Below are positions 35,360 through 43,172 of a stretch of DNA of 64,000 bases, piece after piece (positions within the stretch are counted from its first letter, which is position 1; every line of letters starts with the position of its first letter). Below the pieces are notes generated by a model. It saw only the letters and a list, made by a program, of their open reading frames with translations, ran no database searches and was not told the origin of the DNA. The translations under genes were made by a program, and so were the position numbers. The DNA is from JABFRJ01 sp031374735 (GTDB lineage Bacteria > Pseudomonadota > Alphaproteobacteria > Rhizobiales > Hyphomicrobiaceae). The stretch is from the NCBI GenBank assembly GCA_031374735.1, contig JANMGQ010000134.1:38339-102338 (forward strand), read 5' to 3'.

Positions 35360-36074
35360 GATACGCCTCCTGAACCCGCGGGTTGGCCATCACCTCGGCG
35401 GGCGCTCCGAGGGCGATGATCTTGCCGGCTTCGAGGCACATGACGCGCTCGGAAAAGCGCATCACGGCGTGCATGATGTGCTCGATCATGATGATGGTGA
35501 TGCCGTCCTTGCCGAGGCTCAGCAGCAGGTCGAGCACTTCGTCGACTTCGCTGCTTGAGAGGCCGGCCATAGCCTCGTCCGAGACCAGCAGTTTCGGGCC
35601 GGCGGCGAGCGCGCGGGAGAGTTCCATTTTGCGCAGTTCGACCTGGCTCAGCGAGCCCGCGTTGGCGTTGGCCTTTGCCGCCAGCCCCATGCGTTGCAGG
35701 ATGCTCATCACGTGGTCGCGCTGCTGGGCTGCGCTGCCCGGTGTCTGCCCCGCAAAATCAAGCGCGACGAGCAGATTCTCGACCACCGTCATGGAGCGGA
35801 ACGGGCGCGGAATCTGGAAGCTGCGCGCGATGCCTTTGCGCGTGCGCTTGAAGGCCGGCAGCGCGGTGATGTCCTCGCCCCGAAACACGACGCGGCCCTC
35901 TTCCGGGCGGAACGCGCCTGAAATGCAGTTGATCAGCGTCGTCTTGCCCGAGCCGTTCGGGCCAATCAGGCCGAAGCGCTGGCCCTCGGGAATGTCGACG
36001 GACACCGTGTCGAGCGCGGTGAAACCGCCAAAACGCTTGGTGACGCCTTCGATGCGTAGGAGGGGAGCAGTCAT
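35349..36074 (-). CDS. livG: Branched-chain-type ABC transporter ATPase LivG
   Basis: A 241-residue ABC ATPase. Walker A is GPNGSGKTTLIN and Walker B is LLVSDEAMAGLSS. The signature loop reads LSQVELRKMELSRAL where LivG normally has LSYGQQRRLEIARAL, so the LSGGQ-type sequence is strongly diverged; LivF could still complete one site. The FGGFTALDTVSVDIPEGQ start and C-terminal EAYLGT are typical of LivG. Confidence 0.9.
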   Translation of the reverse strand: MTAPLLRIEGVTKRFGGFTALDTVSVDIPEGQRFGLIGPNGSGKTTLINCISGAFRPEEGRVVFRGEDITALPAFKRTRKGIARSFQIPRPFRSMTVVENLLVALDFAGQTPGSAAQQRDHVMSILQRMGLAAKANANAGSLSQVELRKMELSRALAAGPKLLVSDEAMAGLSSSEVDEVLDLLLSLGKDGITIIMIEHIMHAVMRFSERVMCLEAGKIIALGAPAEVMANPRVQEAYLGT

Positions 36075-36089
36075 GCCAGCGCCTCCGTT

Positions 36090-36113
36090 GGTGTCTGACC
36101 TCGGTCAGACACC
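36090..36113. repeat. Palindrome GGTGTCTGACC, copy 1
   Basis: GGTGTCTGACC, two bases (TC), then GGTCAGACACC. An identical-arm copy lies 73 bp away in the same livM-livG gap. This sequence is a known style of dispersed palindrome in bacterial genomes. Confidence 0.8.
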
Positions 36114-36162
36114 TGACGTGGGACGCGTCCAGCACGTGTCCTTGCGGCGAAGGTGGTGCTTG

Positions 36163-36186
36163 GGTGTCTGACCGAGGTCAGACACC
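36163..36186. repeat. Palindrome GGTGTCTGACC, copy 2
   Basis: GGTGTCTGACC, two bases (GA), then GGTCAGACACC. The central dinucleotide is the complement of that in copy 1, so the two copies are in inverted orientation. Confidence 0.8.
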
Positions 36187-36201
36187 GTACGGAACATTGC
36201 A

Positions 36202-37152
36202 TCATGCGCCTCCCTTGCCGGTTAGGCGTTTCAGCAAGCCGATAATCCCCTGCGGCGCGGCGACGACGAAGAAGACCAGCATGATGCCGAGCACGAGCAC
36301 GTTCACTTCCGAGGATATGTTCACGGTCAGCCACTGCTGCGTGACGCCGAGCAGGATCGCGCCGAGCACCGGTCCGATCCAATGGGAGGTGCCGCCGATC
36401 AGCGCCATGGCAAGCGCTGAGACGGAGTAGTTCAGATCAAACGCCGTGGCAGGTTGCGCATACTGGAGGTACATAGCCGAAGGCGCGCCAGCCGCCGCCA
36501 TCAGCGCGCCCGAGACGATGCAGGCGATCAGCTTCAGCCGCAGTGTCGGCACGCCCGTGCATTCGGCTGCGAGTTCGTCGTCACGCAAGGCCTGCAAGCC
36601 GCGACCGATCTTGGAGCCCTGGATGTAGCGCGATGTGGCAACCGCGATGACGACCAGCACGGCCTGCGTGAAGAACAGCATTTTCACGTAGCTGTCGAAC
36701 GGCGGCATGACCGGCGGCCGCTGCATCTGGATGCCCGAGGCGCCGCCGACATAGCGCCAGTTCACGACGAACGTCTCGATGATGATGGTCAGCGCGATGG
36801 TGGCGATGGAGAAGAAGATCCCCTGCATGCGCAAGGTGAACACGCCGATCGCAAGCCCGAGCAAGGCGCCGATCGACGCCGCGACGAGGATCTGCACGAG
36901 GAGCGGCGCGGCCATCCACTTGAACAAGAACACGGACGTGTAGATGCCGATGCCGACAAAGGCCGAGGTGCCGAAATTCACATAGCCCGCATAGCCGCCG
37001 AGAATGCTCCACGCGACGGCGAGCACGATGAACTGCAGGATCACGTAGCCCGCAAAAAACGGGTATTCGTTGGTGATCAGCTGCGTCATGGCGCCGATCG
37101 CGGCGAGGAACAGGCCGGCGCCGAGCCAGAATAGGATGCCTTTGGAGGTCAT
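36202..37152 (-). CDS. livM: Branched-chain-type ABC permease LivM
   Basis: A 316-residue membrane permease with about nine transmembrane segments. The conserved GYAGYVNFGTSAFVGIGIYT (about 52-71) and the coupling region LQALRDDELAAECTGVPTLR LK match LivM. It forms the inner-membrane channel with LivH and is driven by LivG/LivF. The dispersed repeat pair in the gap before it (37203-37338) is not part of the gene. Confidence 0.9.
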   Translation of the reverse strand: MTSKGILFWLGAGLFLAAIGAMTQLITNEYPFFAGYVILQFIVLAVAWSILGGYAGYVNFGTSAFVGIGIYTSVFLFKWMAAPLLVQILVAASIGALLGLAIGVFTLRMQGIFFSIATIALTIIIETFVVNWRYVGGASGIQMQRPPVMPPFDSYVKMLFFTQAVLVVIAVATSRYIQGSKIGRGLQALRDDELAAECTGVPTLRLKLIACIVSGALMAAAGAPSAMYLQYAQPATAFDLNYSVSALAMALIGGTSHWIGPVLGAILLGVTQQWLTVNISSEVNVLVLGIMLVFFVVAAPQGIIGLLKRLTGKGGA

Positions 37153-37202
37153 GGTTTGGCCTCCGTGGTCTCAAGAGCGATTGCGGCGGAACACCACAAC
37201 AC

Positions 37203-37338
37203 TGTCATGGCCGGGCTTGTGCCGGCCACCCATGGTGCAGCGACTGTCGAGCAGTGCAATGTAGCACAACCTGGGCATCTAGCAGCTGTTCGCGCTTGCT
37301 GCACGATGGGTGGCCGGCGCAAGGCCGGCCATGACAGG
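37203..37338. repeat. Pair of inverted dispersed repeats
   Basis: A copy near 37203-37232 (TGTCATGGCCGGGCTTGTGC, then CGGCCACCCAT) and an inverted copy near 37306-37338 (ATGGGTGGCCGG..GGCCGGCCATGACA). Translated, this family gives the spurious peptides MAGLVPATH and AGTSPAMT, well known from alphaproteobacterial intergenic regions. They flank about 65 bp of unrelated sequence. The same arrangement recurs at 56232-56382. Confidence 0.85.
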
Positions 37339-37381
37339 TTTTGGGCGACTGGCGCTTGGCAATCCAAATGCGCGCTCATCC

Positions 37382-38248
37382 TCATCTCCCGAACAAGCCT
37401 TGAGGACGAACTGCCAGAATGACGAGCAGCAACGTGAACGAGATCGCCGGCGCCCAGGAGGCGCCGAACAGGGTCAGCACCAGCGTTTCCGAGACGCCGA
37501 GGATGATCGCTGCCAGCAGCGTGCCGCTCATGGAGCCAAGGCCGGCCATAACGACGACGCAGAACGTGCGACCGATGTAGGCGCGATCGAGCGTCGGCTC
37601 GACAGGTGCGATGATGATCAGCAGCGCGCCGGCAATGCCGAGCACACCTGTTGCGATGCCGAACGCCCACTGTTTGATGCGGATGGGGTCGGCGCCCATC
37701 AGGCGCAAAGCGTCTTGATCCTGCGCCACGGCGCGAATGGCGCGGCCGGTGAAGGTGCGCGAGAGATAAAGCGTCAGGAGGATGGTGAGCAGAAGCGCGA
37801 CGACGAAAGCAACGATCTGGCGGTAGGGAATGCGCATGTCGAGGATGCGCAGGGATTTGCCGACATAGGGCGCCGTCACGGAGCGCTGGTCGACGCCCCA
37901 TTGCATGATGATTAGCACTTCGATGATGAAGGCGATGCCGAAGAAGAACGCGATGCCGCGCACGCCAGCGTCCGAGCCGCGCTTCTCAAACATCTCGTGG
38001 TAGAGCCGGTACATGACCAGCCCGAGCACGAAGAACAAGGGCGTGATGATCAAGCCTGCAACCAGCGGATCGATGCCGAGCCGGTCGTTTAAGACATAAA
38101 CGCCGTAAGAGGCCAGCACCAGGAACGCCGGATGCGCCACGTGTGGCACATCCAGCAATCCGAAGGAGACAGACAGGCCGATGCTGACGGCCGCATAGAA
38201 GCAGCCGAGCAAAATGCCAAAGATCACTGCTTCGAAAAGCAGTTCCAT
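37382..38248 (-). CDS. livH: Branched-chain-type ABC permease LivH
   Basis: A 288-residue permease with about eight membrane segments. MELLFEAVIFGILLGCFYAA is the typical LivH start, and the coupling region RAIRAVAQDQDALRLMGADP (EAA-like) is present. The ATG at 38248 is preferred to codons further upstream, which lie inside the intercistronic hairpin region. It works with LivM. Confidence 0.9.
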   Translation of the reverse strand: MELLFEAVIFGILLGCFYAAVSIGLSVSFGLLDVPHVAHPAFLVLASYGVYVLNDRLGIDPLVAGLIITPLFFVLGLVMYRLYHEMFEKRGSDAGVRGIAFFFGIAFIIEVLIIMQWGVDQRSVTAPYVGKSLRILDMRIPYRQIVAFVVALLLTILLTLYLSRTFTGRAIRAVAQDQDALRLMGADPIRIKQWAFGIATGVLGIAGALLIIIAPVEPTLDRAYIGRTFCVVVMAGLGSMSGTLLAAIILGVSETLVLTLFGASWAPAISFTLLLVILAVRPQGLFGR

Positions 38249-38289
38249 CGAGAACACGTGACAGATCCCCCCAAGGGACGCGTGAGATC

Positions 38290-38332
38290 GTGAACCGTGA
38301 AATCGTGATGTGTTCACGACCTCACGGTTCAC
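38290..38332. terminator. Hairpin between substrate-binding gene and livH
   Basis: Arms GTGAACCGTGA (38290-38300) and TCACGGTTCAC (38322-38332), with an inner CGTGA/TCACG stem and a TGTGT loop, separated by a small internal bulge. It follows the stop of the substrate-binding gene by 13 bp. Such structures often stabilise the highly expressed binding-protein mRNA and reduce read-through into the permease genes; no T run is present, so it is more an attenuating or stabilising hairpin than a full terminator. Confidence 0.6.
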
Positions 38333-38345
38333 CGTTCACGGCACT

Positions 38346-39608
38346 TCAGCTCCGCGCCTTCTCGAATGGCACGACGATCTCGCCAGATTTCAGCTTCTCG
38401 GGCGACAGGATGATCTGTTTACCTGACGTGCGGAACTGCTCCACGTTCTTGTCAGTCACACCTCGGAACTGCGCCATCAGGGTCGCGGTTTCCTTCCACT
38501 CGCCATCGGGCCCGTAGACGATGTTGCCGACGATGGTCTTGACCTCGCTCTCGCGGATCCACTTGGCAAGCGCCTTGTGATCAAGGGACTTGGTTGCGTT
38601 GATCGCAAGCTCGAGCATTTGGCCGGAAGCGTAGCCGTAGGGCGCTAGGTAATAGCCGAGCGGATCGACCTTCGCCTCGACCGCGCGCTTCTGGTACTTG
38701 TCGAAGAACTCTTTCGTGCCGTCAAAGTACATCGGCTTTTCAGGCAGCCACGTGTTGTAGTTGACGACGCCGTTGAGCAGCGAGCCCATGTTCTCCATCA
38801 CGGCCGTGAACTGCAGGCCGACCATGCCGCCGCCGAAGACCTTCACGTTGTCGCCGATGCCGATCTCGTTGATGGCGCGCAGGATGCCGGCCGAATCCGG
38901 CGGATAGCTCGCGACATAGACGATGTCGGCTTTGGCCGCTTTCAGCGAGCGCACGATCGAGGCGAATTCCACCGTCGTAGGCGGATAGTTCTGTTCGAAC
39001 ACGATCGGCAGGTTGCGCTTGGTGGCGACGCCCTTGGCGGCGGCAGCCACGTTTTGTGCGAATTCCTGGTCAGAGGCGAGAATGGCGATGTTCTTGCCGC
39101 CAGCCTTCTGGCCGAGATCGATGAACGACGATGCCCAGCTGTCAGCCGGCCCCCAGGGCGCGATGTTGAACCACATGTCGTGGCCGACCTTCGCGTTCAC
39201 CTGAAACGAGAAATTGCCGATCAGCAGCAAGCCGCGCTGTTTGACCATGGGCATCAGCGGCGCAGTCGGGACGGTGGCGTAGGGCGCGAGCAGCAGGTCG
39301 ACTTTGTCCACATCGAGCAGCTTGGCATAGATGGCTGGCGTTTCCGCAGCGCTCGACTTGTCGTCGTAGACGACCAGTTCAACCTTGCGGCCGAGCAGAC
39401 CGCCCTTGGCGTTGACGTCATCGGCCCAGATCTGCGTGCCAAGCAGCGACGCCTTGCCGCCACCGGCGAGACCGCCGGTCTGGGCCATCGAGAAACCGAG
39501 CTTGATCGGCGCGGATTGGGCGCGCACTGACGAACCCGACACGGCAAGCGTCGCTGCCGCCGTCGCCCCGCCAAGCACAGTTCTACGATCGACTTTCATG
39601 CGTTTCAT
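38346..39608 (-). CDS. ABC transporter substrate-binding protein (LivK-type)
   Basis: A 420-residue periplasmic binding protein. The N-terminus has a Tat-like signal (MKRMKVDRRTVLGGATAAAT), with the mature protein starting near QSAPIKLGFSM. It has the two-lobed Peripla_BP_6 pattern (GGKASLLGTQIWADDVNAKG, GLLGRKVELVVYDDKSS). Given the adjacent intradiol dioxygenase, the ligand may be an aromatic compound rather than an amino acid; this is inferred from context only. A strong GGGAGGACTCC lies before the ATG at 39608. Confidence 0.9.
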   Translation of the reverse strand: MKRMKVDRRTVLGGATAAATLAVSGSSVRAQSAPIKLGFSMAQTGGLAGGGKASLLGTQIWADDVNAKGGLLGRKVELVVYDDKSSAAETPAIYAKLLDVDKVDLLLAPYATVPTAPLMPMVKQRGLLLIGNFSFQVNAKVGHDMWFNIAPWGPADSWASSFIDLGQKAGGKNIAILASDQEFAQNVAAAAKGVATKRNLPIVFEQNYPPTTVEFASIVRSLKAAKADIVYVASYPPDSAGILRAINEIGIGDNVKVFGGGMVGLQFTAVMENMGSLLNGVVNYNTWLPEKPMYFDGTKEFFDKYQKRAVEAKVDPLGYYLAPYGYASGQMLELAINATKSLDHKALAKWIRESEVKTIVGNIVYGPDGEWKETATLMAQFRGVTDKNVEQFRTSGKQIILSPEKLKSGEIVVPFEKARS

Positions 39609-39663
39609 TGGAGTCCTCCCATTTGACTGCTTTTTTTGTAGTGTTTGTTCGTCGTGCTGCGGA

Positions 39664-40677
39664 TCAGCGGCCGAGCAGCGTGGCCAGGAAGCCCTTACGT
39701 TCTGGCGCTTTTGCGGCGGCCTGCACAGCGACAGCCGCCGGTGCGTTGTTGTAGGACGACGATTTTGCGCCGTCCTGCGGCTTGAGGATCTGCGACGGAT
39801 CTGCCCCAACCCGGCCGCTCACTTTGTCGGCCTCGCTCTCGCGCGCCATCGTCATGTCGAAGTGCATGCTCGGCAAGCCCTTGATCGGACATGCAGGATT
39901 GGGCTTCAGGTCGACGGCAAGGTCGCTCGATGTGCCAAACACTGTGTCGTTGTCGATATAGGGGTCATCGCGCAGATAGAGCGCGGTCACGAGTTCGCGG
40001 TATCCGGGCGCCGTGACGAGGAAGTGGACATGCGCCGGCCGCATGCCGTGGCGCTTTTGAGCCCTCACCATGGCGCCGACAGGGCCATCCATTGGGATAG
40101 AGTAACCGACCGGCTTAACGGTGCGGCAGGCGTAAACGCCGTCAGCATTAGTGGTGAGTACGCCGCGATAGTCGATGCTGGTGGCGCTCTCCTGGATGTC
40201 GTAAAGCCCATCGGCGCTGGTCTGCCAGACTGAGACGGTGGCATTGGCAATAGGCAGGCCTTGGGTGTTGGTGACGCGGCCGAACATGGCGCACTCGCTG
40301 CCGGGCTTGATGTTCTTTGCGATCGACCCGCCAAACTGGATGTCGGGCGTGTCCACCCGATAGAATGGCCCGAGCAGGCTTGACTCGGTCGCGTGCTCCA
40401 GCGCGGTCACGTCATGCAGGCCGCCGACAAGGGCCGACAGGCCCAGCGTGTCGGACAAGAGCACGAACTCCTGTCGCTCCGGCGTGCACTTCTGGCCGAT
40501 GGCGGTCAGGATCTCGATGCCCTTGATCCACTCGGCTGGCGTCAGGTTGACCTCACGGGCAAAGGCGTGGAGGTGTTTAACGGCGGCCGCCATGACCTCT
40601 TTCATGCGCGGATCAGGCGTCGTCGACATCTGCTCGAGCACGGCCTGCGTGATCGTCTCTGGCGTTACCTTGGGCAT
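39664..40677 (-). CDS. Intradiol ring-cleavage dioxygenase
   Basis: A 337-residue non-haem Fe(III) dioxygenase of the catechol/hydroxyquinol 1,2-dioxygenase type. An N-terminal helical dimerisation domain covers about 15-95; the catalytic beta-sandwich follows. Fe ligands are visible: Tyr in SADGLYDIQ, Tyr in KPVGYSIPMDGP, and two His in RPAHVHFLV. The last 45 residues form an unusual Ala-rich basic tail (KAPERKGFLATLLGR). It cleaves a catechol-type ring between the hydroxyls. First gene of the operon; the importer that follows probably brings in its aromatic substrate or a precursor. Confidence 0.9.
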   Translation of the reverse strand: MPKVTPETITQAVLEQMSTTPDPRMKEVMAAAVKHLHAFAREVNLTPAEWIKGIEILTAIGQKCTPERQEFVLLSDTLGLSALVGGLHDVTALEHATESSLLGPFYRVDTPDIQFGGSIAKNIKPGSECAMFGRVTNTQGLPIANATVSVWQTSADGLYDIQESATSIDYRGVLTTNADGVYACRTVKPVGYSIPMDGPVGAMVRAQKRHGMRPAHVHFLVTAPGYRELVTALYLRDDPYIDNDTVFGTSSDLAVDLKPNPACPIKGLPSMHFDMTMARESEADKVSGRVGADPSQILKPQDGAKSSSYNNAPAAVAVQAAAKAPERKGFLATLLGR

Positions 40678-40804
40678 CGGCCTCTCTCGTCAGACAGCGG
40701 CTCTCGGCGGCCGTTTTGCGGGCGGACAATCGTGCAACTTGAGCAGAAATACAAGTGGTCCGCCCGCTCGCAGCTCAACCTCGGTGGGGCGGCTCGACCT
40801 GCAC

Positions 40805-41039
40805 ATTGACACCCTACCCCCTCAGCCGTACCACGGCATTCCCTTTGCTATTGAACGAGCCAGAAACAGCGCCATGCTGGAGAAGACCTTTTCGCCGGCC
40901 GAGATCGAGCCTCGGATTGCCCAAGCTTGGGAACAGGCCGAAGCCTTCAAGGCGCTGCGGCCAGACCGGTTCAATGCACCGGCCTATTCGATCGTCATTC
41001 CGCCGCCGAACGTGACTGGCTCCCTCCACTTGGGACATG
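40805..41039 (+). repeat. valS 5' direct repeat, left copy
   Basis: 235 bp matching 43205-43439 except at three positions (40852 T/A, 40945 C/G, 40970 T/G). It starts at the base before TTGACA and ends one base after the codons for the class I synthetase HLGH motif. Confidence 0.95.
40806..40834 (+). promoter_or_regulatory. valS-type promoter, left copy
   Basis: TTGACA at 40806-40811 with a weak TACCAC -10 after 17 bp. A second -10 candidate near 40849-40854 reads TATTGA here but TATAGA in the right copy. This copy would transcribe the ValS leader and the cassette. Confidence 0.45.
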
Positions 41040-41095
41040 GCAGAACTTCTGCTAACGTCGCCTTGTGCGTTCTTGTCCCGGCCCATTCATGCTGA
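40874..41095 (+). pseudogene. Truncated ValS leader, 73 residues
   Basis: Starts as ValS (MLEKTFSPAEIEPRIAQAWE) and follows it to the HLGH motif at residue 55, with one substitution (Val33 to Phe). It then switches to 18 unrelated residues and stops. The stop TGA (41093-41095) overlaps the ATPase start ATG (41089-41091) as ATGCTGA. It cannot be a synthetase, but it could serve as a translated leader that delivers ribosomes to the ATPase start. Confidence 0.8.
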
Positions 41096-42477
41096 CGCGC
41101 GTCGAAATCGATGGCTTCAAGAGCTTCGAGAACTTCTCGATCGATCTCCCTCCGTTCGCAGTTGTGGTTGGGGCGAACGCCAGTGGAAAGTCCAATTTTT
41201 TTGACGCTTTGAGGCTTATCTCTCGGTTGGCTGAGGCGGACTTCTCCGAGGCAGCGAGGGCTGTCCGAGGTCGCCCTCACGAACTTTTCCGTTTGCACGC
41301 TGATGGAACGCGTTCTCCTCGTATGAATTTCGCTGTCGAAGTCCTCATGGATCGAGATATCATCGACACCTTCAGTGTTTCTCACAAATTGAAGAGCAAC
41401 CGCGTGCGCTATGAAATAGGCCTCGCGATGCAAAAAGATGATGCGAGCCCGATCGAACGCGTCGTTGTTGTTCATGAACAAGCTCAGCTGATCGAGAGGG
41501 ACAAAGATCGCTTGTTCCGAGATCGACGGATAAAGCCAGCCGTTATCGAAGCGCTGCGGGAATGGGCCCCTGCGAGGCGCAACATCCGCGACCTGATTAA
41601 GCCAGTGGAATGGGAGGGCCAGCCCGCGATCGAAATACGTCAGGACGGCGCTGGCGGACGCAAGATGCATGCGCCACTCGGAAAGTCATCCCGGACCTGG
41701 TTGGCATCTGTCGGCACACCAGAGCAGGCGCTGCACTTGTACGCTCTGCAATCCGAATTGAGGGCAATTGCCTTCTTGCACCTGGACCCGGCAGCGGCGG
41801 CGGAGGCGGTCGATCTCGTATCTTCGGACGTACTGGCCACAAACGGCGCCAACCTCGCTCACGTTATCGTTCGTCTGGTGGCGGATACTGCCACGTCGGA
41901 CAGGCCCGATGGGGTGCTGTCGGATATTCGACAAGAACTTCGAGCACTCATCCCAGAGATCGCTGATATTCGCGTGGACCACAACAAAGCGGCCCGCAAA
42001 TACGAGCTGTTTGCCCGATTGCGGGACAAGACCGAATTCGATGCAAGGCTCTTGAGCGACGGAACGTTGCGACTGCTAACCCTTATCACCGCACTCTACG
42101 ATGGTAGACGGCGAGGGGTTTTGTGCTTTGAAGAGCCTGAGAACGGCCTACATGAGGCTCGAATTCCGCAATTGATTAATCTGTTACGCCGTTTCACGAC
42201 AGATCTCGCTGCCCCCCCCCAAGACGGCGAGAAACTATCCCAGATCATCGTCAACTCTCACTCGCCCATCGTGTTGCAGCATCTTGAGCCGGAAGAAGTG
42301 ATAGCAGCGGATATGGTAGAAGCTACGCTGCGGCCCCAGGGCAACGGTACGCGGCGCACCCGCATGCGTGCAGGAATGGCAGACGAACTGCCTCTGGACG
42401 ACCCGAACATTGAGGGGAAGCTCTCACGGGTTGCCACATTTCGTTTGTTGCGACGCCAGTCTGAGCAAGCCTCGTGA
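41089..42477 (+). CDS. SMC/RecF-like AAA ATPase of putative defence pair
   Basis: A 462-residue ATPase of the AAA_21/COG4637 type. It begins MLTRVEIDGFKSFENFSIDL, the usual RecF/SMC/OLD opening. Walker A is GANASGKS (28-35), the ABC-like signature LSDGT is at 322-326, Walker B VLCFEEPENG has Glu348/Glu349, and switch His391 is in NSHSP. The middle (about 90-300) is a helical insertion. Such ATPases sense invaders or DNA structures and control a partner nuclease in OLD, PARIS and Gabija systems. The next gene overlaps it by 4 bp. Start chosen over the in-frame GTG at 41065 because the conserved N-terminus starts here. Confidence 0.85.
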   Translation: MLTRVEIDGFKSFENFSIDLPPFAVVVGANASGKSNFFDALRLISRLAEADFSEAARAVRGRPHELFRLHADGTRSPRMNFAVEVLMDRDIIDTFSVSHKLKSNRVRYEIGLAMQKDDASPIERVVVVHEQAQLIERDKDRLFRDRRIKPAVIEALREWAPARRNIRDLIKPVEWEGQPAIEIRQDGAGGRKMHAPLGKSSRTWLASVGTPEQALHLYALQSELRAIAFLHLDPAAAAEAVDLVSSDVLATNGANLAHVIVRLVADTATSDRPDGVLSDIRQELRALIPEIADIRVDHNKAARKYELFARLRDKTEFDARLLSDGTLRLLTLITALYDGRRRGVLCFEEPENGLHEARIPQLINLLRRFTTDLAAPPQDGEKLSQIIVNSHSPIVLQHLEPEEVIAADMVEATLRPQGNGTRRTRMRAGMADELPLDDPNIEGKLSRVATFRLLRRQSEQAS

Positions 42478-43172
42478 GTGTCTCAATCCGTCTTGCGCTT
42501 TGGGTAGAGGGGCCATCCGATCTGCCTTTTTTGCAACGCCTCATGTATCGTGCGACGCATCACGCGGCGCATGATGCATTGAGCTTCTCCATCGACATCG
42601 AGGAGCAGTTCCTCAGACCCGATCGTTTTGATCCAACCACGGCAACAACCCGGGTGCTGCGCCTAATGCAAGCTTTCAGCTCGCAATTGAGTGACCGGCA
42701 GCCCACCATTATGTTCGTCCATGCCGATGCCGACGGCGACGCGGATGTTGCGCTCAGTAATGCTGCCGCCCCCGGCCTTAGCGCTTTACAATCGATATCC
42801 GGACCAAAGTTTGCAGGTGTCCCGATCATTCCGGTTCGCTGTACAGAGGCCTGGGCACTAGCTGACGTTGACGCCTTGCGTCGCACTCTTGGTACGACCC
42901 GCTCGCTGGCCGAACTCGGCCTGCCTGAAAGGTTGGCCCATCATCCTGAGCATGCGGAGTCTTTGAACGACCCGAAGGGTCTACTTGCAGAAGTCACGGC
43001 GAGAGCCAACCCTCACCGTCGCGGGCGCAGGGCATTCAGCTCTCAACCAACAATACCCGACGGCCTTGGAGACGACATTGACCTGGACCGGTTGAACCAG
43101 CTACCTGCCTTCAAATGTTGCTGTGCGCTGATTGAGCAAGCAGTCTTGAAAGTGACAGGCCAACAGGGCTGA
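42474..43172 (+). CDS. DUF4276 protein with Toprim-like motifs
   Basis: A 232-residue protein starting at a GTG in the overlap GTGA. The opening LALWVEGPSDLPFLQRLM has a Glu12/Asp16 pattern like Toprim motif I; FVHADADGDAD gives Asp85, Asp87 and Asp89 like the Toprim DxD; RCTEAWALAD with Glu125 is the DUF4276 signature. Toprim domains in OLD, Gabija and PARIS proteins cut nucleic acid with metal ions. Here the Toprim-like partner is separate from the ATPase. Nuclease activity is inferred from motifs only. No other gene lies between it and the right valS copy. Confidence 0.75.
   Translation: MSVSIRLALWVEGPSDLPFLQRLMYRATHHAAHDALSFSIDIEEQFLRPDRFDPTTATTRVLRLMQAFSSQLSDRQPTIMFVHADADGDADVALSNAAAPGLSALQSISGPKFAGVPIIPVRCTEAWALADVDALRRTLGTTRSLAELGLPERLAHHPEHAESLNDPKGLLAEVTARANPHRRGRRAFSSQPTIPDGLGDDIDLDRLNQLPAFKCCCALIEQAVLKVTGQQG

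Noticed and set aside
37149..37901. 250-codon minus frame across livH and the dispersed repeats
   Set aside because: Wrong-frame shadow of livH that runs through the MAGTSPAMT-type repeat; a known false gene pattern.
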